Shown here piece by piece: positions 45,066 through 52,572 of a stretch of DNA of 64,000 bases. The notes under the pieces were generated by a model. The model had not been told where the DNA came from, did not search any database, and worked only from the letters and a program-made list of their open reading frames with translations. This stretch comes from Clostridium sp. (GTDB lineage: Bacteria > Bacteroidota > Bacteroidia > Bacteroidales > Muribaculaceae). Made by a program: the position numbers and the translations under genes. The first letter of the stretch is position 1; each line of letters opens with the position of its first letter. The DNA lies in NCBI GenBank assembly GCA_023663805.1, contig JAMPGR010000001.1, positions 245,862 through 309,861 of the forward strand. The letters are read 5' to 3'.

Positions 45066-46394
45066 TTAGTCGATCATCTCATCGGCTTTGTAGCCGCCCA
45101 TCTCGCGGATGGCGTTCTTCAGCATCGTGTACTGCTGGAAGAGATGGTTGACGGGGACTTCACCCTTGGTGTAGTCGTGCATCGGGCTCTTGAGGAAGAA
45201 GCTCAGGAAGCGCTGGATGCCGTAGCGGCCGTCGCGGGCGGCGAGATCGCTCAGGAGAACGAGGTCGAGGCAGAGCGGAGCGGCAAGAATCGAGTCGCGG
45301 CAGAGGAAGTTGATCTTGATCTGCATCGGGTAGCCCATCCATCCGAAGATGTCGATGTTGTCCCATCCCTCCTTGTTGTCGTTGCGCGGGGGATAGTAGT
45401 TGATGCGGACCTTGTGGTAGTACTGGGTGTCCTCGTCGTTGCCGTGGCCGTAGAGGTCGGGCTGGGCCTCGGGAACGAGAATCGACTCGAGGGTCGAGAG
45501 TTTCGAGACCTCTTTCGTACGGAAGTTGGCGGGTTCGTCGAGGACGAGACCGTCGCGGTTACCGAGGATGTTGGTCGAGAACCAACCGCTCAGGCCGAGG
45601 CAGCGTGTTCCGATAATCGGAGCGAAGCCCGATTTGACGAGGGTCTGGCCAGTCTTGAAGTCCTTGCCGGCGATAGGCATCTTGGTCTTCTCGGCGAGTT
45701 CCCACATTGCGGGGATGTCGACCGTCGTGTTCGGCGCGCCCATGATGAAGGGGCAGCCTTCGCTCAGGGCAGCGTAGGCGTAGCACATCGAGGGAGCGAT
45801 ATGCTCCTTGTCGTCGGCCTTCATCGCTGCCTCGAGAGTTTCGAGGCTGTAGTGGATCTTCTCGTCGACGGGAACGTAGACTTCGGTCGAGGCGGCCCAG
45901 AGGACGACAACGCGGTCAACACCGGTTTCTTTCTTGAAGCGGCGGATATCTTCGCGGATCTGCTCGGTCATATCCCAGCGATCCTTGCAGTCCTTCACGT
46001 TGTTTCCGTCGAGGCGCTTGGCGTAGTTCTTGTCGAACGCAGCCTTCATCGGCTTGATGGCCTCGAGTTCGTCCCTGACGGGGTTGATATCTTTTTCCTT
46101 CAGCACCTCGGCGTTGATTGCGCTCTCGTAGGCGTTCTCGGGATAGACGTCCCATGCTCCGAAGACGATGTCATTCAGATCGGCGATAGGAACGATTTCG
46201 TTGTATTTCAAGTATTGTTTTTCTTCCCCTTCTCCGACGCGGATACGGTCGTACTGGGTCATTGAGCCAACAGGCTTGGCGAGACCTTTGCGGGCCATCA
46301 GCACACCTGTCATGAACGTAGAGGACACAGCGCCGAGACCTACGACGAGGACTCCGAGCTTGCCTTCAGCGGGTTTTACAGTTGATTTCTTCAT
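45066..46394 (-). CDS. ino1: Inositol-3-phosphate synthase
   Basis: This 442-residue cytoplasmic enzyme converts glucose 6-phosphate into 1D-myo-inositol 3-phosphate with bound NAD. Visible features are the Rossmann loop VLVVGLGAVSS near residue 15, VVLWAASTEV, the conserved APNTTVDIPAMWE, the active-site lysine region GKDFKTGQT, and the later DIFGWMGYPMQIKINFLCRDS. Length fits the long bacterial/archaeal class. In Bacteroidetes this activity feeds inositol lipids. It is transcribed from its own promoter region (46473-46503), separated by 218 bases from the other inositol-lipid genes but in the same direction. Confidence 0.95.
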   Translation of the reverse strand: MKKSTVKPAEGKLGVLVVGLGAVSSTFMTGVLMARKGLAKPVGSMTQYDRIRVGEGEEKQYLKYNEIVPIADLNDIVFGAWDVYPENAYESAINAEVLKEKDINPVRDELEAIKPMKAAFDKNYAKRLDGNNVKDCKDRWDMTEQIREDIRRFKKETGVDRVVVLWAASTEVYVPVDEKIHYSLETLEAAMKADDKEHIAPSMCYAYAALSEGCPFIMGAPNTTVDIPAMWELAEKTKMPIAGKDFKTGQTLVKSGFAPIIGTRCLGLSGWFSTNILGNRDGLVLDEPANFRTKEVSKLSTLESILVPEAQPDLYGHGNDEDTQYYHKVRINYYPPRNDNKEGWDNIDIFGWMGYPMQIKINFLCRDSILAAPLCLDLVLLSDLAARDGRYGIQRFLSFFLKSPMHDYTKGEVPVNHLFQQYTMLKNAIREMGGYKADEMID

Positions 46395-46440
46395 GATGAT
46401 GTAAAAGATATTTTCTGTTTTGTTTTTAGTCAGGTTAGGG

Positions 46441-46463
46441 TCCCCCGCCCGACGGCAGGGGGA
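46441..46463 (-). other. Hairpin at the 5' end of the inositol-3-phosphate synthase leader
   Basis: TCCCCC-GCC (46441-46449) pairs with GGC-A-GGGGGA (46454-46463) with a single bulged A and a four-base loop. The predicted transcript start (about 46466) lies within three bases of the stem, so the mRNA would begin with this structure. Confidence 0.5.
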
Positions 46464-46472
46464 AACCGGGTG

Positions 46473-46503
46473 TAAAAGTACTTCTTATTTTTGAAACAGC
46501 GAA
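46473..46503 (-). promoter_or_regulatory. Possible promoter for inositol-3-phosphate synthase
   Basis: On the minus strand TTCG (46500-46503) and TACTTTTA (46473-46480) are spaced by 19 bases; each has one mismatch to the -33/-7 consensus. The surrounding region 46490-46612 is AT-rich and otherwise empty. Confidence 0.4.
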
Positions 46504-46612
46504 TTAAATCGGACTTAAACTTTCATCGAAATAGTTAAAAGATGTTTCTTTTAGATTAATATAGCAAACAAACGTTAAAATTATGGTTTTTGCGCCAATT
46601 TTAGTTAACGAA

Positions 46613-47329
46613 CTATAATGCTACCTCGAGCAGTTCCGACAGATTTTTGATCATCGACGGGTCCTCGGCGGCATCTTCGGCGGCGGTCCAACCCTTACCT
46701 TTCAGCCAGGCGGTATGGCAGCCGATCGAACGCGCCGGAAGTATATCTTTCTTCAGCGAATCGCCGACGACGAGAACCTCCGAAGGCTTCAGTCCGAGGG
46801 CATCGACACCGAGGGAGAAGATTGCCGGATCTGGTTTACGGACTCCGACAACAGCGCTTTCGACGATTGCCCGGAAGTAGCGGTCAAGACGATATTCGCG
46901 GAGAACTGATTCGACATTACCATAGAAGTTCGACACGAGAACCATCGGATAACGCACCGAGAGCCGTTCGAGTACGGGACGTGCCTCTTCGACCGAAGCC
47001 CGGGCGGCCTGGTCGCAGCGCAGGGCGATTGCTTCAGCCCAGACCTCCGGCGCCTCCGCCGGGAGAAATCCCTCGTCGGCGAGCCACTGCAGTTCGATAC
47101 GCATTTTGATTGTCAGCAGGTCGAGGAAATTATGGTGTGGGAGGATATGGCGTGTGCGGGCGAGTTCGCGCTCGGCGAAGACATAGGCGTCGCGGAAGGT
47201 ATCCTTCTCGATTTCGACGCCGCATGCGCAGTATGCGTCCCAGATTACCTCGCTCCAGTGGACACCGCGGCTGTCGATTGTGCCGCCGTAGTCGAAAATA
47301 ATGCCTTTCAGGTCAGTTAAACGTTCCAT
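46613..47329 (-). CDS. HAD-family hydrolase, candidate inositol-lipid phosphatase
   Basis: This 238-residue protein has the HAD core: motif I IIFDYGGTIDS with nucleophile D13, motif II LVSNFYG, the motif III lysine in VGVRKPDPAIF and motif IV LVVGDSLKKDI. The second acidic residue of motif I is a glycine, which is common in a subset of HAD phosphatases. It overlaps the CDP-alcohol phosphotransferase gene by 17 bases. In the inositol-lipid cluster known from Bacteroides thetaiotaomicron a phosphatase dephosphorylates the phosphatidylinositol phosphate intermediate, and this gene is the natural candidate here (inference from context). Confidence 0.82.
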   Translation of the reverse strand: MERLTDLKGIIFDYGGTIDSRGVHWSEVIWDAYCACGVEIEKDTFRDAYVFAERELARTRHILPHHNFLDLLTIKMRIELQWLADEGFLPAEAPEVWAEAIALRCDQAARASVEEARPVLERLSVRYPMVLVSNFYGNVESVLREYRLDRYFRAIVESAVVGVRKPDPAIFSLGVDALGLKPSEVLVVGDSLKKDILPARSIGCHTAWLKGKGWTAAEDAAEDPSMIKNLSELLEVAL

Positions 47330-48284
47330 CTTCGAGTTCTTTAATCATCGTCCGGCAGATATGTTCGTGGCGGACGATCATATATATAAGGAGTATGTTC
47401 AGGACCGACAGTTCGAAAGCGAAGTAGAGCCAGGGCATCATCGCAAGCAGCGATACGAACAGAGCGATTGTGCGCCAATTGAACGACAGGATGTTCGTAT
47501 ATTTCATCAGTGGCAGACTCCGGCGGCGGAATTCGTCGCGGAAACTCTGCGGAATCCGTCCGTCGGGGAAACGGCGGCGGAGTTCGCGGCGCAGGCGCTG
47601 CATTGCCGGGGCTGTCGCCTCCTGGCTGACGGTGTAGTTCGTATAGACTGTCAGAGTCAGTTTCTGCCAGAAATTGCGACTCCAGGAGAGCGAGGCGAGT
47701 TTCTGCTTCAGGGCTTCGGCGCATTCGAGTTCGCTCCCCTCCTCCCCTTTGAGGAAATAGAGATGGAACTGGCGGTAATAGTCGGCCATCGCCGCTTGTT
47801 TGGCATGGCATAGACCGGTCACGACGGCGACAGTCCAGATGACCCAGTGGTGGGCGGAGAAGAATTCGGAGGTGACATTCTCTCGCAGACAGATTGCGAC
47901 ATAGATTGTCGCGAACCAAAGGTCACCGCTCAAGCCGTCGAGGATTCGTCCGAGACGTGAATACTGGTGGGTCATACGCGCGAGTTGTCCGTCGGCGCTG
48001 TCGAATGAGTTTGCCCAGACGAGCAGTACCATTCCGGCGAGCGTAATCCAGATATTACTGTAATAGAAGCATACTCCGGCAGCGATTCCGAGGAAGATCG
48101 AGGCTATCGTGATTGCGTTCGGGGTGACGCCGAGGCGTCGTGCGAGACAGGCCCAGGCATATCCGATCGGACGGTAGAACGCCAGGTCGATATGTTCCTC
48201 GGTGTCCATCGATTTCAGAGTGGCGCGATAGGCCGATTCGCCTGTCGCGGCGGCGGCAGTTGTTGTCGGTTTGTCGTCGGTCAT
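47313..48284 (-). CDS. CDP-alcohol phosphatidyltransferase, candidate phosphatidylinositol-phosphate synthase
   Basis: This 323-residue inner-membrane enzyme of the CDP-alcohol phosphotransferase family joins a CDP-activated group to an alcohol. The active-site motif is visible from D95 on: D95, D98-G99-QL-A102-R103, G112, D116 and D121. The last aspartate is four residues after D116 instead of the usual three. Several hydrophobic helices surround it. The cluster context with inositol-3-phosphate synthase, a nucleotidyltransferase and a HAD phosphatase suggests that it makes phosphatidylinositol phosphate. It overlaps the ATP-grasp gene upstream by four bases. The N-terminal 30 residues are a low-complexity extension. 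Confidence 0.85.
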   Translation of the reverse strand: MTDDKPTTTAAAATGESAYRATLKSMDTEEHIDLAFYRPIGYAWACLARRLGVTPNAITIASIFLGIAAGVCFYYSNIWITLAGMVLLVWANSFDSADGQLARMTHQYSRLGRILDGLSGDLWFATIYVAICLRENVTSEFFSAHHWVIWTVAVVTGLCHAKQAAMADYYRQFHLYFLKGEEGSELECAEALKQKLASLSWSRNFWQKLTLTVYTNYTVSQEATAPAMQRLRRELRRRFPDGRIPQSFRDEFRRRSLPLMKYTNILSFNWRTIALFVSLLAMMPWLYFAFELSVLNILLIYMIVRHEHICRTMIKELEDGTFN

Positions 48285-49141
48285 TTCTCTTTGATGGCGT
48301 TGATGATGCTTTTGGCGATATAGGGAGCGGCCTCGTTACGGCAGGGTGCGAAACTGGGCCAGTCGTTGAAGTCGATGATACGGATAGTGCTGTCGGGGGA
48401 GACGATACAGTCGCCGCCATAGACACGGACATCGAGGACATCGGCGGCATCGCGGCAGATTTTCTTCATCTGCTCTTCGTCGAAGGGGATACCGCGTGAA
48501 TGGCCGTTGATCGCCTCGTGGCCATACTTGCTGTGACCGTTGTCGAAGGGGTAGAACCAGTAGAAGAAGGGGGTGTCGCGGACACCATAGAATTTAACGA
48601 GATCCCCGACGAGGTGGCGGTTGATGACGGCGCGGCGAATCCCGCGGAGGAAATATTCCTGGAGAACCTCCTGGGCCTCCTCGGGGTGGCGTACATAGGA
48701 GACATCCTCCTTGTGCATCGCGTGGAAGTCGCCCCGTTTGATCCAGCACTGGGTAAATCCCTTCTCTTCGAGCAGGGAACGGACACCCTCGTTTGTGTTG
48801 ACCATCAGGCTTTCGGGATAGGGGATATTGCTGCCCAGGAGAATGCGGGTCATCCGTTCGCGCGTGCAGTTCTCAATTCCGTAGCCGGAGTTTATGACCA
48901 GGCGTCCGGCATCCTCGAGTTCCTGAAGGCGCTTGATCGAGCGCTGCTCGCGGCACATATTGACGATCACCGGAGCGTCGACACCGTCGTTGATGAACTG
49001 TTCTTCGGTATAGATGTTCACGACGTAGCCCCGTTTGCGGAGTTGTTCGGCGGTCGCGTTGAAAATGGCGGCGTCGTTCCCGATGTGGTTCGGGGAATAT
49101 GCGCCGGCTCTCATGATTCCGGCTATTTTTGTATCAGCCAT
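48281..49141 (-). CDS. ATP-grasp-fold protein of unknown function in the inositol-lipid cluster
   Basis: This 286-residue protein looks like an ATP-grasp enzyme: an N-terminal Rossmann-like part (AGIMRAGAYSPNHIGNDAAIF), a central region with CWIKRGDFHAMH (candidate ATP-binding lysine) and AVINRHLVGDLVKFYGV, and a C-terminal metal site in VYGGDCIV plus RIIDFNDWPSFAPC, where the D-x-N pattern binds magnesium. ATP-grasp enzymes ligate acids to amines, or, in the ITPK branch, phosphorylate inositol phosphates. The gene lies between the nucleotidyltransferase and the CDP-alcohol phosphotransferase with a four-base overlap on the latter. No symbol is justified. Confidence 0.72.
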   Translation of the reverse strand: MADTKIAGIMRAGAYSPNHIGNDAAIFNATAEQLRKRGYVVNIYTEEQFINDGVDAPVIVNMCREQRSIKRLQELEDAGRLVINSGYGIENCTRERMTRILLGSNIPYPESLMVNTNEGVRSLLEEKGFTQCWIKRGDFHAMHKEDVSYVRHPEEAQEVLQEYFLRGIRRAVINRHLVGDLVKFYGVRDTPFFYWFYPFDNGHSKYGHEAINGHSRGIPFDEEQMKKICRDAADVLDVRVYGGDCIVSPDSTIRIIDFNDWPSFAPCRNEAAPYIAKSIINAIKEK

Positions 49142-49190
49142 TTTTTATGTTGTATTTGTGATGATTGATTGGGTTCTGAGGGGGATGTGT

Positions 49191-49895
49191 TCACTTTCCG
49201 CTGATGAAGGCCTCGGCGGTCGCGATGTCGCCGGCGTGGTCGACATCGACGATCTTCGGGAAGGGCCATGCACGGAGTTTCAGACCGGAGGCGACGAGCG
49301 CGCGCTGGTAGTTTCTCATCCGCGAGGTTCCGTTGGCGAAGCACTCTTCGAGTACAGGGATTGCCTTTTCGGTCAGTCCGTAGATTCCGCCGGAGATATA
49401 GCGGACCCCGTCGAAAGATTCGTCGCGGAACGAGGTGATTCTCATCGAGGAATCGACATCGATATAGAGCGGTTTCTCGTCGTCGATAAAGGAGGTGACG
49501 GCCATATATCCGTCGAAGTTGTCACCGTCGGCCTCGAACGAACGGATATATTCGGCGAAATCCTCTTCACGGAAAATTGTATCGACCGTCGTCAGACAGA
49601 ATTTTCCGGGACCGAAACCGCGGCTGACCTCATAGAAACTGTGCATCGACGAGGGGGTCGATCTGACGATCAGATTCAGTTCGACCGGAAGGCGGAGCGA
49701 GCGGAGATAATCGGCCACTTCGGTCATCTGTTCGTTAACGATCACACTGAGCGACTCGGGGTTGTTTCGCATGAAGATGTCGATCAGGCGTCTGATCATC
49801 GGGGTGCCGTTCAGCGGCACGAGCGGTTTCGGGTATCTGACCCCTTCGCTGACGAGGCGCGAGCCCTCGCCGGCGGCAATGATGGCGTAGTTCAT
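49191..49895 (-). CDS. Sugar-nucleotidyltransferase-like protein, candidate inositol-phosphate nucleotidyltransferase
   Basis: This 234-residue protein has the NTP-transferase fold: the nucleotide loop AIIAAGEGSRL at residues 4-14, RYPKPLVPLNGTPMI with the activating lysine, and CLTTVDTIF with the metal aspartate. By fold it activates a sugar or polyol phosphate with CTP or another NTP. Its position in an inositol-lipid cluster suggests that inositol phosphate is the substrate, but a hexose phosphate cannot be excluded. It starts within the stop codon of pdxA (one-base overlap), and 49 bases separate it from the ATP-grasp gene. Confidence 0.8.
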   Translation of the reverse strand: MNYAIIAAGEGSRLVSEGVRYPKPLVPLNGTPMIRRLIDIFMRNNPESLSVIVNEQMTEVADYLRSLRLPVELNLIVRSTPSSMHSFYEVSRGFGPGKFCLTTVDTIFREEDFAEYIRSFEADGDNFDGYMAVTSFIDDEKPLYIDVDSSMRITSFRDESFDGVRYISGGIYGLTEKAIPVLEECFANGTSRMRNYQRALVASGLKLRAWPFPKIVDVDHAGDIATAEAFISGK

Positions 49896-50998
49896 CAGTC
49901 GTCTGTTTTTGACAGGTCGAGAACGACATTGTCGCTCTTGTTCTTTTCGTGGTAATGTTTCTTCAGGGGGTTTGCGGTCATTTCGTCGAACGATTCGCGG
50001 TGGCGCAGGATATCGATCGCCGAATAGATTGCCTGGCGCATCGATTCGCCCGAGGCCAGACCTTTTCCGGCGATGTCGAAGGCGGTGCCGTGGTCTGGGG
50101 ATGTACGGACATAGGGGAGTCCGGCTGTGAAGTTTACTCCGGCCTCCATGCCGAGAGTCTTCAGCGGGATGAGCCCCTGGTCGTGGTACATCGCCAGGAC
50201 ACCGTCGAATTTCCGGTAGAGCGCGGCGCCGAAGAATCCGTCGGCCGCATAGGGGCCGAAGGCGAGAATCTTCCGGTCGCGGACCGTTTCGATCGCGGGA
50301 ATGATAATCTCCTTTTCCTCCGTTCCGAGGAGGCCGTCCTCGCCGGCGTGGGGGTTGAGCGACAGGACGGCGATGCGCGGGCGGACGACTCCGAAATCGC
50401 GACGGAGCGAGCGGTCGAAACGGCCGATTTTGTCGGCGATCAGCCGGGTCGAGAGTTTTCCGGGAACTGCAGCGAGGGGTTCGTGGACCGTCGCGAGCGC
50501 AACGCGCATATACTCGTTGAAGAGGATCATCAGGGCTTCGTCGCCCGATTCTTCTTCGGCAAGCCGCGCCTGGAGAAATTCAGTGTGTCCGGGGAAAGCG
50601 AAGTTTTCGCTCTGGATTGCGTGTTTGCTTATAGGAGCCGTCACAAGGAGGTCAATCGATCCGTCGCGGAGATCGGCTACTGCACGCTCGAGAGCTGCGA
50701 CAGCGGCCTCGCCGGCGGCCTTCGATTCGACACCGGGCTCGATTTTCAGGTCTTCGCCGACAACGTTGATGATATTATATTCGCCGTCGCGAATCTCCGA
50801 GGCATCGCTGACCTGCTGGAAGGTGAAGGGCTGGAGTTCGAGGCCCTTGCGGTAGAATGCGGCGATTTTTGCCGAGCCGTAGACAACGGGCGTACAGATT
50901 TCGAGGATACGATTGTCCTCCAGGGCTTTGAGTATCGTCTCATAGCCGATTCCGTTACAGTCTCCGTGGGTTATACCGACGCGTATATTTTGTTTCAT
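49895..50998 (-). CDS. pdxA: 4-hydroxythreonine-4-phosphate dehydrogenase
   Basis: PdxA oxidises 4-phosphohydroxy-L-threonine in the deoxyxylulose-5-phosphate-dependent route to pyridoxal phosphate. The 367-residue protein shows GITHGDCNGIGYE at the N-terminus, the substrate/metal histidine in FPGHTEFL, and MYHDQGLIPLK with the second histidine, then RTSPDHGTAFDIAGKG. It is the first gene of an operon that continues into the nucleotidyltransferase and the other inositol-lipid genes; a promoter lies at 51025-51056. The stop codon shares one base with the next start. Confidence 0.95.
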   Translation of the reverse strand: MKQNIRVGITHGDCNGIGYETILKALEDNRILEICTPVVYGSAKIAAFYRKGLELQPFTFQQVSDASEIRDGEYNIINVVGEDLKIEPGVESKAAGEAAVAALERAVADLRDGSIDLLVTAPISKHAIQSENFAFPGHTEFLQARLAEEESGDEALMILFNEYMRVALATVHEPLAAVPGKLSTRLIADKIGRFDRSLRRDFGVVRPRIAVLSLNPHAGEDGLLGTEEKEIIIPAIETVRDRKILAFGPYAADGFFGAALYRKFDGVLAMYHDQGLIPLKTLGMEAGVNFTAGLPYVRTSPDHGTAFDIAGKGLASGESMRQAIYSAIDILRHRESFDEMTANPLKKHYHEKNKSDNVVLDLSKTDD

Positions 50999-51024
50999 TT
51001 CTATTAAGATTCGTTTATCAACCG

Positions 51025-51056
51025 CAAAGTTAACGAAAATCGCCGTAATATCCCAA
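51025..51056 (-). promoter_or_regulatory. Promoter for the pdxA / inositol-lipid operon
   Basis: On the minus strand TTGG (51053-51056) and TAACTTTG (51025-51032) are spaced by 20 bases; the -7 box is an exact match. The pdxA ATG is 26 bases further on. Confidence 0.65.
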
Positions 51057-51061
51057 TTCCG

Positions 51062-51685
51062 TCAGGGGATATCGATCAGTTTGTGGGTCTGAAGCGACAG
51101 ACGCCAGCGGGGATGGCTTAGAATATAGTCGACAGCAGCGCGTATTGTCGAGGCTGTCCGGGCAGGATCGGCAAAGGTGCAGGGCTGAAGCCTGAGGGCC
51201 GCGCCGCGTGAGATTTCGAGCGACGCCATCTCCTCGGCGTAGCGCGCCGACCGCTCCGTCGCGTCGTAGACAACCTTCAGTTCGTCGATATGGCCGATCC
51301 GGAGCGGAGCACCCTTCGGGGAGCAGGTGATCCAGTCGATTCCGTCGGGGAGCGGAAGGGTTCCGTTCGTTTCGATATGGAGCGTGTATCCGGCTTGTTT
51401 CAGGTGTCCGACAAGCCGGGAGTCGAGTTGCAGCGCGGGCTCGCCACCTGTTATGACGACGGTCCGTACCTCCCCGGCCTGCTCCCCTACCCTGAGGAGA
51501 ATTTCCGCGGCAGTCATCGGGGTAAAGGGGACGTGATCCGTGTCGCAGAACGGACATCGCAGATTGCATCCCGCCAGCCTGAGGAATACGGCTGGCATTC
51601 CGGTATTGGTCCCCTCCCCCTGGACCGAGAGGAAGATCTCGTTGACTCGGTAACGGCGGTCGTCAGTCAGGGATTCATTCATCAT
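51062..51685 (-). CDS. queE: 7-carboxy-7-deazaguanine synthase
   Basis: QueE is a radical-SAM enzyme that contracts the pterin ring of 6-carboxytetrahydropterin to 7-carboxy-7-deazaguanine in queuosine synthesis. The 207-residue protein contains the cluster motif C40-NLR-C44-PF-C47, the earlier substrate loop SVQGEGTNTG, and VITGGEPALQ. Length matches the family. Its first 11 bases overlap the end of queD. queC and other steps were not found in the window. Confidence 0.95.
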   Translation of the reverse strand: MMNESLTDDRRYRVNEIFLSVQGEGTNTGMPAVFLRLAGCNLRCPFCDTDHVPFTPMTAAEILLRVGEQAGEVRTVVITGGEPALQLDSRLVGHLKQAGYTLHIETNGTLPLPDGIDWITCSPKGAPLRIGHIDELKVVYDATERSARYAEEMASLEISRGAALRLQPCTFADPARTASTIRAAVDYILSHPRWRLSLQTHKLIDIP

Positions 51686-52013
51686 CCTCGATATATGTCA
51701 CCCGGTTGTTGCGGCTCTCCTCGATGTCGACGCGGAAACATTCGGGGATACGGTCGCAGATCCAGCGCGCGATGTTCTCGGCTGTCGGGTTGAACGGAAG
51801 GAGTTCGTTCAGGTTTCCGTGGTCGAGATATCCGTGGATCTCCCTTTTGACCCGGGCGAAGTCGACGACCATCCCCTGGGGGTTCAGCTGGCGGGCGCGG
51901 CAGTGGACGGTAACAATCCAGTTGTGGCCGTGGAGGTTGCGGCATTTGCTTTCGTAAGGGAGATCGAGGCGGTGACATCCGGCGATCTCCATCGTTTTGG
52001 AGACTATGAACAT
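51675..52013 (-). CDS. queD: 6-carboxy-5,6,7,8-tetrahydropterin synthase
   Basis: QueD makes 6-carboxytetrahydropterin from dihydroneopterin triphosphate. The 112-residue protein shows the zinc histidines H14, H28 and H30 (CRNLHGHNW), the catalytic cysteine C24, and LDHGNLNELL with the D-H pair. The open frame runs further upstream to 52406, but those residues are a shadow of the methyltransferase gene, so the ATG at 52013 was chosen. It overlaps queE by 11 bases. Confidence 0.95.
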   Translation of the reverse strand: MFIVSKTMEIAGCHRLDLPYESKCRNLHGHNWIVTVHCRARQLNPQGMVVDFARVKREIHGYLDHGNLNELLPFNPTAENIARWICDRIPECFRVDIEESRNNRVTYIEDDE

Positions 52014-52029
52014 ATATCGGGTAGAGGTT

Positions 52030-52572
52030 TTAGAGGGCAGGATTAAGGTGACAGAAGAAATGCCACATCGCGATACCGCCGGCGACCGAGACATTGAGAG
52101 AATGTTTCGTTCCTTCCTGCGGTATTTCGATACAGGTGTCGCAGAGGTCGACAATTTCCTGGGCGACACCTTTGACTTCGTGGCCGAGGACAAGAGCGTA
52201 ACTGCGGCTGCGGTCGGGGCGGAACCGTTCGAGCGAGACGCTCCGTTTGACCTGCTCGAGACAGCAGATCTCGACACCGGAATCGCGTCGGCGCAGTTCG
52301 GCGAGGGCATCAGCAGTCGATTCATACCACGACCAACAGACCGAGTCCTCGGCGCCGAGTGCGGTTTTGTGGATCTCCGGCGATGGGGGTGTTGCAGAGA
52401 TTCCACAGAGCATTATCTCGCTGATCAAAAAAGCATCGGCCGTGCGGAACACAGAGCCGATGTTGTTAAGCGAGCGGATGTTGTCGAGCACGACGACCAG
52501 TGGAATCTTTCGTTTCGTCCTGTAGTCGTCGAGCCCGACACGATTCAGGTCAAGGATATTTTTTTTCTCCAT
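52030..52572 (-). CDS. TrmH-family (SpoU) RNA 2'-O-methyltransferase
   Basis: This 180-residue protein has the three motifs of the SPOUT class: NNIGSVFRTADAF near residue 37 with the catalytic arginine, YALVLGHEVKGV near 126, and IPQEGTKHSLNVSVAGGIAM near 150, which form the knotted SAM site. It probably methylates a ribose in tRNA or rRNA; which position is unknown. The start was set at the ATG at 52572, which shares a base with the serS stop codon; the longer open frame is a shadow. queD follows 16 bases later. Confidence 0.9.
   Translation of the reverse strand: MEKKNILDLNRVGLDDYRTKRKIPLVVVLDNIRSLNNIGSVFRTADAFLISEIMLCGISATPPSPEIHKTALGAEDSVCWSWYESTADALAELRRRDSGVEICCLEQVKRSVSLERFRPDRSRSYALVLGHEVKGVAQEIVDLCDTCIEIPQEGTKHSLNVSVAGGIAMWHFFCHLNPAL

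Noticed and set aside
44661..46265. Open frame of 534 residues on the plus strand
   Set aside because: It runs antisense through the RAYT start region, palindrome copy 2 and inositol-3-phosphate synthase, with shadow-like composition and no family features.
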